The notes: generated by a model not told the origin, from the letters alone. A stretch of DNA of 64,000 nucleotides from Pseudoneobacillus rhizosphaerae (GCF_917563885.1 NZ_CAKJTG010000014.1:43430-107429); one strand, 5' to 3'; shown: positions 44,579 to 53,924, numbered from the stretch's first letter. Program-made: numbers and translations.

Positions 44579-45052
44579 TTATGCAAAAACTTGCTTTAAA
44601 TCTTCTTTACTTTGATCTAACCAAAAACGCATTAAACGCTTAGCGCCATCAAGGTCATGTAATTTTGCTTGACCACATTGCGTTTCGTTTGCAGCTGGAA
44701 TTTCAACCGTTTCGATAGCATCTGTCATCGTATCATGTAATAAATCAATGATTTCTTCGACAGATGGATTGCCACTCACTACTAAATAATAGCCTGTTTG
44801 ACAACCCATAGGTGAAATATCAATAATATCAAAATGGTCATACTTCTCAGAATGAGTTCGAAGTGTAAAAGCTAATAAATGCTCTAACGTATGAATGACA
44901 TCTGGCTTCATTGCTTGTTTATTTGGTTGACAAAAACGTATATCAAATTTATTTACCACACCATCGCTACCTACATTATGAACTCCACAATGTCTAACAT
45001 AAGGCGCTTTAACAGCATTATGATCTAATTCAAAGCTTTCTACTGAAGGCAT
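44579..45052 (-). CDS. luxS: S-ribosylhomocysteine lyase LuxS
   Basis: LuxS cleaves S-ribosylhomocysteine to homocysteine and the precursor of autoinducer-2. The 157-residue protein has metal ligands His54, His58 (HTLEH) and Cys126, and catalytic Cys84 in MGCQTGYY. Start at 45052 has GAGGAGTGAAATTG upstream; the frame extends further to 45100. The stop codon and last alanine codon are part of the target duplication of repeat element copy 4, and no separate terminator is visible. Confidence 0.95.
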   Translation of the reverse strand: MPSVESFELDHNAVKAPYVRHCGVHNVGSDGVVNKFDIRFCQPNKQAMKPDVIHTLEHLLAFTLRTHSEKYDHFDIIDISPMGCQTGYYLVVSGNPSVEEIIDLLHDTMTDAIETVEIPAANETQCGQAKLHDLDGAKRLMRFWLDQSKEDLKQVFA

Positions 45053-45208
45053 CAATTTCACTCCTCTATGAACTAAAAATACTACAAATCTATTATACAT
45101 TAAATCCCGAGTAAATTCATCAACTTACAAAGATTTTCTTTTTTCTATTCTTTTTTAGACGAGGAATCATAATTATGGTATTGTGTTTTAAATAGGATGG
45201 TGAATTCA

Positions 45209-45454
45209 ATGCTGCAAAAAGTCTTTATTGCTATCATTCGTTTTTATCAAACCGTCGTTTCACCGTTAAAACCACCTACTTGCCGCTTTTATCCGACCTG
45301 CTCTCATTACGGATTAGAGGCAATTAAGCGGTTTGGTCCCATTAAGGGTGGTTGGTTAACAATAAAAAGAATCGGTAAATGTCATCCATTACATCCAGGT
45401 GGGATAGACCCTGTACCTGAAGAATTACCAGGAAAACTTAAGAAAGCGCCTTAG
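45209..45454 (+). CDS. ytjA: Membrane protein insertion factor YidD (YtjA)
   Basis: The 81-residue protein carries the YidD signature [15 protein letters not shown] and ends with [13 protein letters not shown]. YidD assists YidC-dependent membrane protein insertion. I use the ATG at 45209 following AGGATGGTG; an in-frame GTG at 45197 is less likely. The location next to luxS matches ytjA of Bacillus. Confidence 0.9.
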   Translation: MLQKVFIAIIRFYQTVVSPLKPPTCRFYPTCSHYGLEAIKRFGPIKGGWLTIKRIGKCHPLHPGGIDPVPEELPGKLKKAP

Positions 45455-45482
45455 TATAGATTTACTAGGCGCTTTCTTATTT
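45440..45482. terminator. Bidirectional terminator between ytjA and ytiB
   Basis: AAGAAAGCGCC and GGCGCTTTCTT form an 11-bp stem extended by TAGTA/TACTA, with ATTTT after it. The ytjA stop codon is in the left arm. Confidence 0.85.
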
Positions 45483-45488
45483 TATGCG

Positions 45489-46061
45489 CTATTTTTCATA
45501 CCCATTTACAACTAAATCTAACTTCCCTGTTTTTGGATCAATGACTAAGCCATGAACAGGGATATCTTTTGGCATTAAAGGATGTTTCTTAACAACATCA
45601 ACACTATGCTCAACACTTTCATTTACAGATGTAAATCCATGTAACCAATCAGAAACATTTATACCTGAATAAGAAAGTGTCTGCAATGTTTCTTCTGAAA
45701 TCCCTTTATGTTTCATTTTTTCGATGATTGAATCAGCCTTCATCCCACTCATCCCACAATCATAGTGACCAATAATTAACACCTCTTGTGCTTGTAATTC
45801 GTATACGGCCACTAATATACTGCGCATAATACTCCCAAATGGGTGCATGATTAGAGCTCCTGCATTTTTAATTGTTTTTACATCACCGTTCGAAACATTT
45901 ATCGCTTTTGGTAAAAGTTCTAGTAAACGAGTATCCATACAAGTAAGAATGACCATTCTTTTATTTGGAAACTTTGTTGTCTCGAATTCCTCATACTTTT
46001 TCTCTTTAACGAACGATTCATTGTAAGCTAATATTTCACTCAATAAAGTTTGTGTTTGCAT
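45489..46061 (-). CDS. ytiB: Beta-class carbonic anhydrase YtiB
   Basis: The 190-residue enzyme interconverts CO2 and bicarbonate. Zinc ligands are visible: Cys41 in TCMDTRL, with the Asp43-Arg45 dyad, and His99 with Cys102 in GHYDCGM. Length fits the small beta-carbonic anhydrases. A Zur-type palindrome lies 75-95 bases upstream of its start, so zinc status may influence expression. Confidence 0.92.
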   Translation of the reverse strand: MQTQTLLSEILAYNESFVKEKKYEEFETTKFPNKRMVILTCMDTRLLELLPKAINVSNGDVKTIKNAGALIMHPFGSIMRSILVAVYELQAQEVLIIGHYDCGMSGMKADSIIEKMKHKGISEETLQTLSYSGINVSDWLHGFTSVNESVEHSVDVVKKHPLMPKDIPVHGLVIDPKTGKLDLVVNGYEK

Positions 46062-46135
46062 ACTTTTTCTCCTTTATACAAAATGGAATATTTTCCTCTT
46101 GCCAAGTTAAATAAATTTATGTATGATACTAGAGG

Positions 46136-46156
46136 AAATCGGAATGATTCCGTATT
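46136..46156. promoter_or_regulatory. Zur-type palindrome, first
   Basis: AAATCGGAATGATTCCGTA keeps the core of the Bacillus Zur box (AAATCGTAATNATTACGATT) with compensating changes, G and C, in the two half-sites. It is nearer to ytiB than to znuA. Confidence 0.5.
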
Positions 46157-46216
46157 ACTCTTATTTTATTAAAAAATACAGTAATGTACAAATTTAAATA
46201 ATATTTTTTTGTTACA

Positions 46217-46239
46217 TAAATCGGAATAAATACGATTTA
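46217..46239. promoter_or_regulatory. Zur-type palindrome, second
   Basis: AAATCGGAATAAATACGATT differs from the Zur consensus at only two positions and ends 21 bases upstream of the znuA start, a position where a bound repressor would block transcription. Confidence 0.7.
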
Positions 46240-46260
46240 ACATAAAGGAGGTTTTCACCT

Positions 46261-47226
46261 TTGAAAAAAGCATTTATACTCCCTATTTTATTCTTATTAT
46301 TAGGCTCTATTCTTGTAGGATGTTCAGAAAAAAAGGAATCTACTAAGGAATCTACTAACGAAGATGGTACGATTACTGTTTATACTACCGTTTATCCCCT
46401 TCAATATTTCACGGAAAGAATTGCTGGTAATTTAGTGTCAGTAGAATCCATTTATCCGCCTGGGGCAGATGAACATACATTTGAACCTTCACAAAGGGAT
46501 ATGATGAATATAGCAGATGCGGAAATGTTTTTCTATATCGGATTAGGATTAGAAGGATTTGTTGAAAAAACAAAAACAACACTTAAAAATGAAGATGTAG
46601 ACTTTATTTCAGTTGGTGATAAACTAATCCTTCCAGAAAGCTCTCATGAATCTGAAGAAGAACATGATGAGGAGGGGCATCACCATGAACATGGCGACAT
46701 CGATCCTCATGTTTGGCTAGATCCCATTTATGCAAAAGAACTTGCCATTGCTATTAAAGATGAATTAGTTACAAAATTACCGGCTGAAAAAGAATTGCTT
46801 GAGAATAACTTACAACAGCTTGTTAGTGAGCTTGAAACACTTCATACAGCTTTTCAATCAACAATAGAAGGTGCTAACCATAAAGAAGTAATCGTTTCTC
46901 ATGCAGCCTTTGGTTATTGGGAAAAACGATACGGATTAAAGCAATTAAGTATATCTGGTATATCTTCCGCATCTGAACCTTCTCAAAAGGACTTAGAAAA
47001 AATTGTAAAGCTTGCGAAAGAAAAAGATCTTAAATACATCTTGTTTGAACAAAATGTGAGTTCAAAGCTTGGAGAAATTATTCAAGGTGAATTAGGAGCA
47101 AAGGCATTATCCTTACACAATTTAGCGACATTAACAGAAAAAAATGTTCAGGATAAAGAAACGTATTTTAGTTTGATGAACAAAAATATCGAATCCCTTA
47201 AGATTGCATTAAATGAGAAAAAATAA
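46261..47226 (+). CDS. znuA: Zinc ABC transporter substrate-binding lipoprotein (ZnuA/AdcA type)
   Basis: The 321-residue protein has a lipoprotein signal (ILVGCS, Cys21), a His/Glu-rich loop (EEEHDEEGHHHEHGD near 131-148) and conserved metal ligands in DEHTFEPS, DPHVWLDP and VSHAAFGY. It captures zinc outside the membrane. The start is TTG 46261 with AAAGGAGG upstream. No permease or ATPase gene follows, so its transporter partners must be elsewhere. Zur-type boxes sit upstream. Confidence 0.9.
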   Translation: MKKAFILPILFLLLGSILVGCSEKKESTKESTNEDGTITVYTTVYPLQYFTERIAGNLVSVESIYPPGADEHTFEPSQRDMMNIADAEMFFYIGLGLEGFVEKTKTTLKNEDVDFISVGDKLILPESSHESEEEHDEEGHHHEHGDIDPHVWLDPIYAKELAIAIKDELVTKLPAEKELLENNLQQLVSELETLHTAFQSTIEGANHKEVIVSHAAFGYWEKRYGLKQLSISGISSASEPSQKDLEKIVKLAKEKDLKYILFEQNVSSKLGEIIQGELGAKALSLHNLATLTEKNVQDKETYFSLMNKNIESLKIALNEKK

Positions 47227-47256
47227 ACACCCTCACGATTAGGGTGTTTATTTTTT
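47225..47256. terminator. Bidirectional terminator between znuA and menE
   Basis: AACACCCT and AGGGTGTT form an 8-bp stem around CACGATT, then TATTTTTT. Confidence 0.75.
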
Positions 47257-47262
47257 ATATAG

Positions 47263-48747
47263 TCATCCTAAAGTCTGTGTTTCTTTCCACCAACTCTTTA
47301 GCTTATGGCGGACTAACTTTTTGGCTGCATTTCTTGGAAGCTCATCTATAAATACAATCTTTTTTGGTACCTTATATTTTGCTAATTTACCTAGACTAAA
47401 GTCTATTAATTGTTCCCTAGTTAAAGAAGTTCCCGCTTTTTTCACTACTATAGCTACTGGAACTTGTCCCCATTCAAGATCTTCAATACCGATAACTCCC
47501 GCTTCTAACACCTGTTCATGAGACTGTAAGATTCCTTCTATTTCAGCAGGATAAATATTTTCACCACCTGAAATGATTAAATCACTCCTTCGGTCTTGAA
47601 CAAATAAAAAACCATCCTTATCTAAATAACCGATATCCCCTGTTGAGAGCCAGCCGCTTTGAATTTTTTCATTTGTTACAGATGGGCGATTTAAATAACC
47701 GATTGTGACATTTGGACCTTTAATAAAGATTTCGCCAGACTCTAGAGGTTTAGCTTCTGTATCTTGGCCGTTTTTTATTTTAAGTTGCACTGGAAATAAT
47801 GGTTTTCCAGCAGAACCTAGCTTTGCTAAACTATCTTCAGGCGATAAAGTGACTACTTGTGAAGCCGTTTCAGTCATTCCATAGGTTTGGTAAACAGGCA
47901 CATTTTTTTTGACGCACTCCTCAAGTAAGTGTTTAGATAATGGCCCACCTCCAGCAAGCGCACAGCGGAATGTACTAGGTAAAGGTGCATTCATTTTATC
48001 TAATAATCTTATTAACATGGTGCTAACGACTGAAATGATGGAAGCACGATTATGAATAATTTCTTTTAGTACCTTTTCTTCATCAAAACCCTCGTGCAAA
48101 ATGACTGTCATCCCGTATATGATTGACCTCATAAGAATAGAAAAACCGCTAATGTGAAATAGAGGCACTGCACATATCCATCTATCAGTATCATAAATCC
48201 CTAAATTAAGTGCTGCACCCGTTGCGCTCCACCAATGGTTACCATACGTTTGAAGAACGCCTTTTGGGGTTCCTGTTGTTCCAGAAGTATACATGATGGA
48301 ACAGATGCTATTTAGACTAATCTCTTCCGGTACGATGATAGCAGTTCGTTTTTGTTTAAATAGCTCATGTTTAAGCATTATTGGACCTGTTAACCCTGAA
48401 AATATTGGCTCATATTTCTCCTCTGTCACTAGTAAGATTGTATTTGAATCTTTTATTTGCCATTCAATTTCAGAGGTTGTAAGCCGATTATTTAAGAAGA
48501 CAGCGATACTTCCAAGTAATTGGATACCAAAAAGGATAAAAACCATATCAATATGATTTCTTAATAGTACTCCAACATGATCCTCTTTCTTTACCCCTAG
48601 TGTTGTTAACTGTTCGGCAACTATTTGCGCTTGTTCATAAAGTTCTAAAAAGGTCACTTCTTGATCTTCAAAAATAAAGGCAACTCGATTGGGAGTAAGA
48701 TAAGCTCTTTGTGCAAGTAAATTTGGAATTGTCTCCATGGCCGTCAT
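47263..48747 (-). CDS. menE: o-Succinylbenzoate-CoA ligase MenE
   Basis: MenE activates o-succinylbenzoate with CoA and ATP in menaquinone synthesis. The 494-residue adenylating enzyme shows the P-loop MYTSGTTGTPKG, YGMTETASQ and STGDIGYLD. ATG 48747 lies ten bases after AGGAGG. A hairpin separates it from menB, so menE may be partly uncoupled from menFDHB. menC, which follows menE in B. subtilis, is not here. Confidence 0.94.
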   Translation of the reverse strand: MTAMETIPNLLAQRAYLTPNRVAFIFEDQEVTFLELYEQAQIVAEQLTTLGVKKEDHVGVLLRNHIDMVFILFGIQLLGSIAVFLNNRLTTSEIEWQIKDSNTILLVTEEKYEPIFSGLTGPIMLKHELFKQKRTAIIVPEEISLNSICSIMYTSGTTGTPKGVLQTYGNHWWSATGAALNLGIYDTDRWICAVPLFHISGFSILMRSIIYGMTVILHEGFDEEKVLKEIIHNRASIISVVSTMLIRLLDKMNAPLPSTFRCALAGGGPLSKHLLEECVKKNVPVYQTYGMTETASQVVTLSPEDSLAKLGSAGKPLFPVQLKIKNGQDTEAKPLESGEIFIKGPNVTIGYLNRPSVTNEKIQSGWLSTGDIGYLDKDGFLFVQDRRSDLIISGGENIYPAEIEGILQSHEQVLEAGVIGIEDLEWGQVPVAIVVKKAGTSLTREQLIDFSLGKLAKYKVPKKIVFIDELPRNAAKKLVRHKLKSWWKETQTLG

Positions 48748-48764
48748 CTATTCTAATCCTCCTA

Positions 48765-48812
48765 AAAAACGATAAGAAAACAGCCTGATGGGTTACCATC
48801 AAGCTGTTTCAA
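48765..48812 (-). terminator. Hairpin with U-tract between menB and menE
   Basis: Minus-strand AAACAGC-TGATGG and CCATCA-GCTGTTT form a 13-bp stem with one mismatch, followed by TCTTATCGTTTTTT. It may attenuate read-through from menB into menE. Confidence 0.65.
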
Positions 48813-48847
48813 TACTGACCAAAAATGATTTAGCTAACGAGTGAAAA

Positions 48848-49666
48848 TCAAGGGAAACGTGGGAATTGTCCAAAATCAGGCTTGCGTTTTTCCTTAAAGG
48901 CATCTCTACCTTCTTTAGCTTCATCAGTTGTGTAATATAAAAGTGTTGCATCTCCAGCTAATTGCTGTAAACCAGCTAAGCCGTCTGTATCAGCATTCAT
49001 CGCTGCTTTTAAGAAACGAAGAGCAGTTGGACTCTTTTCAAGAATTTCTCCACACCATTTAAGCGTCTCATCCTCGACCTGGTCAAGTGGAACAACAGTG
49101 TTAACTAGTCCCATATCAAGTGCCTCTTGTGCATTATATTGACGACATAAGAACCAAATTTCTCTTGCCTTTTTATGTCCAATAATTCTAGCTAAATAGC
49201 CAGAACCATAACCAGCATCAAAGCTACCAACATTAGGGCCTGTTTGTCCAAATACAGCATTATCTGCAGCGATGGTTAAATCACAAACCACATGAAGAAC
49301 ATGGCCTCCACCAATTGCATAGCCTTTTACCATTGCTATTACTGGCTTAGGAATAACACGAATTAAGCGTTGAAGATCTAGAACATTTAAACGAGGGATT
49401 TTATCCTCACCTACATATCCTCCATGTCCTCTAACGGATTGATCTCCACCTGAGCAAAATGCTTTTTCTCCTGCCCCAGTAAGGACAATTACTCCAACAC
49501 TTTCATCATCACGTGCATAAGCAAATGCATCAATTAATTCCATCACTGTTTTCGGACGGAAGGCATTGTGTACATGTGGTCGATTAATCGTAATTTTAGC
49601 GATACCATGATATGTTTCATATATGATATCTTCGTACTGGTGTCCGGCAATCCATTCTACTGCCAT
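48848..49666 (-). CDS. menB: 1,4-Dihydroxy-2-naphthoyl-CoA synthase MenB
   Basis: MenB closes the naphthoquinone ring from o-succinylbenzoyl-CoA. The 272-residue crotonase-fold protein has the CoA/oxyanion motifs [11 protein letters not shown] and [15 protein letters not shown], and the MenB-typical [14 protein letters not shown]. Part of the menF-D-H-B run, 18 bases after menH. Confidence 0.96.
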   Translation of the reverse strand: MAVEWIAGHQYEDIIYETYHGIAKITINRPHVHNAFRPKTVMELIDAFAYARDDESVGVIVLTGAGEKAFCSGGDQSVRGHGGYVGEDKIPRLNVLDLQRLIRVIPKPVIAMVKGYAIGGGHVLHVVCDLTIAADNAVFGQTGPNVGSFDAGYGSGYLARIIGHKKAREIWFLCRQYNAQEALDMGLVNTVVPLDQVEDETLKWCGEILEKSPTALRFLKAAMNADTDGLAGLQQLAGDATLLYYTTDEAKEGRDAFKEKRKPDFGQFPRFP

Positions 49667-49684
49667 AACGGATTCCTCCTCAAA

Positions 49685-50497
49685 TTATGTATTAAGCAAA
49701 AACTCACTTACTATTGTACCAAATTTTTCTGGTTGTTCCACATGAATTGCATGTCCACATTGTTCTACTTTATAAATTTGCCCATTTTTCATAAGTTTTT
49801 GCATTTCTTCTGCTATTTGGCAAAATTTATGGTCAAGCTCACCGACAAGCATAAGGACGTCTGCCGTTATTCTATCTAGAGCTTCCCAACATGAAGGTTG
49901 CATTCCTGTTGACATGCCCCATAAAGCATTTGCTAACGATGTAGGGTCATTCGATAAACGTTGTTTTCTTAGGCTTGCTCTTTTTTCTGGTGATAAAGTT
50001 TTTTGAGATTCAAATAAAGGAATATTCTCCCAAAAATCAACAAAATTTTCTAATCCTTGTTCAGTTATTAAAGCACAGATTTTAGCATCAGATACAAGTC
50101 TATCTTTTTGTTCCTGTTCTGTATTTAATCCTGGTGACGCACTTTCTAATATTAATTTACGTACTCGATTAGGGTACAGAATGGATAATGCTATGGCCAG
50201 TCTACCACCCATTGAATAACCTAGAATATCAACTTTATCAAATCCAAGCTTATCGATTATCTCAATAATTTGATCAACTACGGGTATAAAATAGTATTTA
50301 GCCCCATCAAGCGAATCCGTTTTGGTCGTTCCATGCCCTGGAAGATCAGTCATAATTAACTTTGACTTTTCTCCTAAAATAGAACAAAATGGCTTCCAGC
50401 TTGCTCCACTTCCAGTAAAACCATGCAACATAATAAGCGGAAAACCTTCTCCACAAACCTCTATATGGTAAGTAACTTCATCTACCTCTATCTTCAT
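49685..50497 (-). CDS. menH: SHCHC synthase MenH (YtxM)
   Basis: MenH eliminates pyruvate from SEPHCHC to give SHCHC. The 270-residue alpha/beta hydrolase has LHGFTGSG, the nucleophile elbow GYSMGGR (Ser95) and a C-terminal histidine in CGHAIHVEQP. Its ATG shares a base with the menD stop codon (TAATG), which supports coupling and fixes the start at 50497. Confidence 0.93.
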   Translation of the reverse strand: MKIEVDEVTYHIEVCGEGFPLIMLHGFTGSGASWKPFCSILGEKSKLIMTDLPGHGTTKTDSLDGAKYYFIPVVDQIIEIIDKLGFDKVDILGYSMGGRLAIALSILYPNRVRKLILESASPGLNTEQEQKDRLVSDAKICALITEQGLENFVDFWENIPLFESQKTLSPEKRASLRKQRLSNDPTSLANALWGMSTGMQPSCWEALDRITADVLMLVGELDHKFCQIAEEMQKLMKNGQIYKVEQCGHAIHVEQPEKFGTIVSEFLLNT

Positions 50498-52248
50498 TAC
50501 TCTTGACCTGCAATATAATTTTCGATTTCCCGGGAAACAGAATTCCACAAATTCCGATGTTCTATAACATTTTTTTCTCGATTTGTCGGAACCTCAATTA
50601 CCTTTAACCCTTTTTCCCTTTTGATGTGTGACCAATAAGAATGAAACTCGTCCCAATTTTCGGTTTTTGCATATGTACCACCATACATTTTCACAACATG
50701 CTGAAAATCGATATCTAACGGAGTTCCAAACAGCAATTCAAAATTCTTAGGATGGTTTACTTGAGGTAAGAAGGAAAAAATTCCTCCACCATTATTGTTA
50801 ATAATGATAATGGTAATATCGATATTTAATATTTTTGAGGCTAGTAGTCCATTTAAATCATGATAAAAAGTTAAATCACCGAGAATTAAATACAAGGGTT
50901 TCGAATAAACTGCAGCTCCTAAAGCGGAGGAAACGATTCCGTCAATCCCATTTGCCCCTCGATTGGCCATTACTTTTATTGATTTGTTATTAAAATAGAA
51001 AAATGAGTCTAGGTCCCGGATAGGCATGCTATTTCCAACAAAAAGTGTGGAATTTGAAGGGATAATATCAGCTAATAGGGAAAAAAGTTTTCCTTCATCC
51101 ATATCTTTAAGATCTTTCACTGCTAACATACGCTCTTTTGCTATTTCGTTAATAGCGGTCCATTTTGAGCAGTTACTATTTACAAGTTCATCAGGAACAA
51201 GATTTGACACAGATTCGCAAAATAATCGTTCATCACAGAAAACCATTTCAGTTGCTAAAGCGGATGGATCACGCCAGCCGCTACCACCATCCACAACGAT
51301 ATGGATAGCATTATGGTTCTCTTTTAGGAAGTTAGATAGAGCTTTTGAAACTGGCATAGCACCAAAACGTAGGACAATCTCAGGTTTCAAGTAATTCCTT
51401 GCATATTCATTTCGTAGAAAATTATCATAACAATCGACAATTAACTGACCATCGTGCTCCCCACTTCTTAATTGGGAAAGTGGGTCTGCGAGAATCGGAA
51501 AATTCAACTTAGCTGCTAAATCTATTATCCCTTCTTCAAAACCTTCTTCATCCATAAGGCCACAAATGATAATTCCGTTACGATTTTCAACTAATTTAGT
51601 TGCCAAGGCTTCGAATTGTGAATGGTTTAATGTCCAGTTACCTGTTTCAATTTGAACATATTTTTCGTTTCGTTCTTCATTCTTGAATAAGTCCTCATTG
51701 TCTAGTTGAGGAATGAGCGGCTCACGGAATGGAAAATTCAAATGCACTGGTCCTAAAGGATGAGTACATGCAGTACTTACTGCACGTGCACATGTCATTC
51801 GGGCATGTCTAATGACTGATTTTTCTTTTTCCGGTATAGGCATTTCATAAAAAGCCTTCACATGATGACCATATAAATGCAGCTGGTCTATCGCTTGTGG
51901 TGCACCTACCTCCCTCAGTTCATGAGGTCGATCTGCAGTTAAGACGATTAGTGGTATTCGTGAGTAACTTGCCTCGATGACAGCAGGATAATAATTGGCT
52001 CCTGCTGTACCTGAGGTGCAAAGAAGCGCAACCGGTCTTTTTATCGACTTAGCCATTCCTAATGCAAAGAATCCGGCAGAGCGCTCATCAACTAGGATAT
52101 GAACTTTCATATTTGGATGTTCTGCCATCATCATTGCCATCGGAGTGGAACGTGAACCTGGGCTAACGACTACATCACAAACACCTGTCAACACAAGTTC
52201 ATTAACAAAAGCGGCAGTATAAGCTGTTAATGCTTCTTGATTATTCAT
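50497..52248 (-). CDS. menD: SEPHCHC synthase MenD
   Basis: MenD is the thiamine-diphosphate enzyme that joins isochorismate and 2-oxoglutarate. The 583-residue protein has SPGSRSTPMA at the N-terminus, LCTSGTAGANYYPAV with pyrimidine-domain features, and the ThDP-binding GDLTFYHDLNGLL near residue 454. Its start overlaps the menF end by eight bases. Confidence 0.95.
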   Translation of the reverse strand: MNNQEALTAYTAAFVNELVLTGVCDVVVSPGSRSTPMAMMMAEHPNMKVHILVDERSAGFFALGMAKSIKRPVALLCTSGTAGANYYPAVIEASYSRIPLIVLTADRPHELREVGAPQAIDQLHLYGHHVKAFYEMPIPEKEKSVIRHARMTCARAVSTACTHPLGPVHLNFPFREPLIPQLDNEDLFKNEERNEKYVQIETGNWTLNHSQFEALATKLVENRNGIIICGLMDEEGFEEGIIDLAAKLNFPILADPLSQLRSGEHDGQLIVDCYDNFLRNEYARNYLKPEIVLRFGAMPVSKALSNFLKENHNAIHIVVDGGSGWRDPSALATEMVFCDERLFCESVSNLVPDELVNSNCSKWTAINEIAKERMLAVKDLKDMDEGKLFSLLADIIPSNSTLFVGNSMPIRDLDSFFYFNNKSIKVMANRGANGIDGIVSSALGAAVYSKPLYLILGDLTFYHDLNGLLASKILNIDITIIIINNNGGGIFSFLPQVNHPKNFELLFGTPLDIDFQHVVKMYGGTYAKTENWDEFHSYWSHIKREKGLKVIEVPTNREKNVIEHRNLWNSVSREIENYIAGQE

Positions 52249-53650
52249 TTATGTTTCCTCCAAGAGCGTTTAACATCGGTCGGAATTTTATTCTTGTTTC
52301 TAAAAACTCACTTTCAGCATCTGAGTTTTCGACAATGCCACATCCCGCAAATAATGAGGCTTCATTTCCTTGTATTAGACCTGAGCGAATCGCAACAGCG
52401 AATTCACCACTTCCAAATTTATCTAACCAGCCTATAGGAGCAGCGTAAAACCCGCGATCTAGCTCTTCAACTTCTCTTATTTTTTCAATAGCTTCGTTTT
52501 TAGGCATTCCACCTAAAGCAGGAGTGGGATGTAAATGTTCCACCACTTTTAACAATGATGTATCCGCTTTACTTATTCCCGAAACAGGGGTATATAGATG
52601 CTGAATATACCGCATTTTCATAAGCTTTGGTTCTTTAGGAATATTGATTTCACTACAAAATGCATCCATTTCAGATTTTATCATGTCGACAACAAACTGA
52701 TGTTCATTTAAATTCTTTTGATCTGTAAGGAGTTGTGCTCCAAGATGTTGATCCTCTTCCTTAGATGCTCCTCTGGCAATTGACCCTGCAAGACAGGTCG
52801 AAAACAACTTTTCACCGTCTTTTTTTACTAATCTTTCAGGTGAAGCACCAATAAAGCAATCCCCGTTTGATTCAAAAGCGAAAACAAAGCTTTCCTTCTG
52901 CTCATTAAGCAAATGATGAAGCACTTGTTCTACTTTAATTGATTGATTGAAAATAAGTCGTAGCTCGCGTGCTAATACGACTTTCTTTAAAGAACCTTCT
53001 TGAAGGTCTTTTACTAATTTTTCAACCGAATGTTTCCAAGGTTCTGGATTTATTTCTTCTATTTTAAATGGTAAATTCCATTTTTCAAACGTTGGCTTCA
53101 CGACTTGAGTTAATAGCTCAGTTCGTTCATTCATAATTTTATCAGCCAAGGATTCATCATCATTTTTCGTACAGACAATATTTGTTGTTAAATAAGCTTG
53201 CCCCTCCATTATGGATAACATATATTTTGGAAGGTGGAATAAGGAATGGGAGAATTTAGACCACAGCTTCGTTCTTGGCTTTAATGGGTCAAATGAGAAG
53301 CCGCCAAAAATAGTTGGACCTACTCCATGAATGTTATGATTATCTGGAATAATCGCATCTTCAAGGAATTGCTCCCACTCTCTCTCAACATGAAAAAAGC
53401 GGTCAGTTGACTGATCCGACTGAATTTGCATCATTTTTCCAAGTCCAATAATTATCGTCTTATCGGATGGGTCTTTCCAATAAAACCGTTCCCCCCGAAA
53501 TAACTTTCTTCCTGCATAAAAAAAAGAAAGAGGATTAATAATATCAATTTTGTGGACTTCGCTTACTAAAATCGGTCTATTGAAATTTTTGGATCGATCA
53601 ATAGCTGATCGAATTCCATCTTTTAGCTCTGTTTCTTGGATGGTAACCAA
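52241..53650 (-). CDS. menF: Isochorismate synthase MenF
   Basis: MenF isomerises chorismate to isochorismate, the first committed step to menaquinone. The 469-residue protein starts at TTG 53650 with GGAGGG six bases upstream; the longer frame to 53689 has no ribosome site. Chorismate-enzyme motifs are present: FIGASPERLV, LAGSIARG, HPTPALGGMP and YAAPIGW. First gene of menFDHB. Confidence 0.94.
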   Translation of the reverse strand: MVTIQETELKDGIRSAIDRSKNFNRPILVSEVHKIDIINPLSFFYAGRKLFRGERFYWKDPSDKTIIIGLGKMMQIQSDQSTDRFFHVEREWEQFLEDAIIPDNHNIHGVGPTIFGGFSFDPLKPRTKLWSKFSHSLFHLPKYMLSIMEGQAYLTTNIVCTKNDDESLADKIMNERTELLTQVVKPTFEKWNLPFKIEEINPEPWKHSVEKLVKDLQEGSLKKVVLARELRLIFNQSIKVEQVLHHLLNEQKESFVFAFESNGDCFIGASPERLVKKDGEKLFSTCLAGSIARGASKEEDQHLGAQLLTDQKNLNEHQFVVDMIKSEMDAFCSEINIPKEPKLMKMRYIQHLYTPVSGISKADTSLLKVVEHLHPTPALGGMPKNEAIEKIREVEELDRGFYAAPIGWLDKFGSGEFAVAIRSGLIQGNEASLFAGCGIVENSDAESEFLETRIKFRPMLNALGGNINE

Positions 53651-53707
53651 TTGAATCCCTCCAACACAGTCGAAAAGACTGCAATCCATACCTGTTAAGT
53701 TTACTTT

Positions 53708-53737
53708 AAGATACTACTCATTCTTATAAGATGTCAA
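53708..53737 (-). promoter_or_regulatory. Sigma-A-type promoter of menF
   Basis: Minus-strand TTGACA (53732-53737) and TATCTT (53708-53713), spacer 18 bases, about 60 bases before the menF start. Confidence 0.65.
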
Positions 53738-53828
53738 TATTAGTGATTACATCATACCTTGTTTTTTCCTTATATATATGTTTATGTATGGCTTGGAATG
53801 CCCTTCCAGTATTACATATAATAAAGCA

Positions 53829-53857
53829 TTGACACTTTAATGAACTTTTTCTAAACT
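53829..53857 (+). promoter_or_regulatory. Sigma-A-type promoter of menA
   Basis: TTGACA (53829-53834) and TAAACT (53852-53857) with a 17-base spacer, about 60 bases before the menA start. Confidence 0.7.
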
Positions 53858-53924
53858 AGTGATTGTATTGTTTATCAAAATGATTTTTTTTATATATAGA
53901 TTTTTAAAAAAGGGAGAGAAGATT

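Noticed and set aside
51026..51394. Antisense frame of 122 codons opposite menD, and similar long antisense frames opposite pckA, metK and znuA/menE
   Set aside because: These mirror codon bias of well-recognised genes on the other strand, lack ribosome sites, and give low-complexity or implausible proteins.
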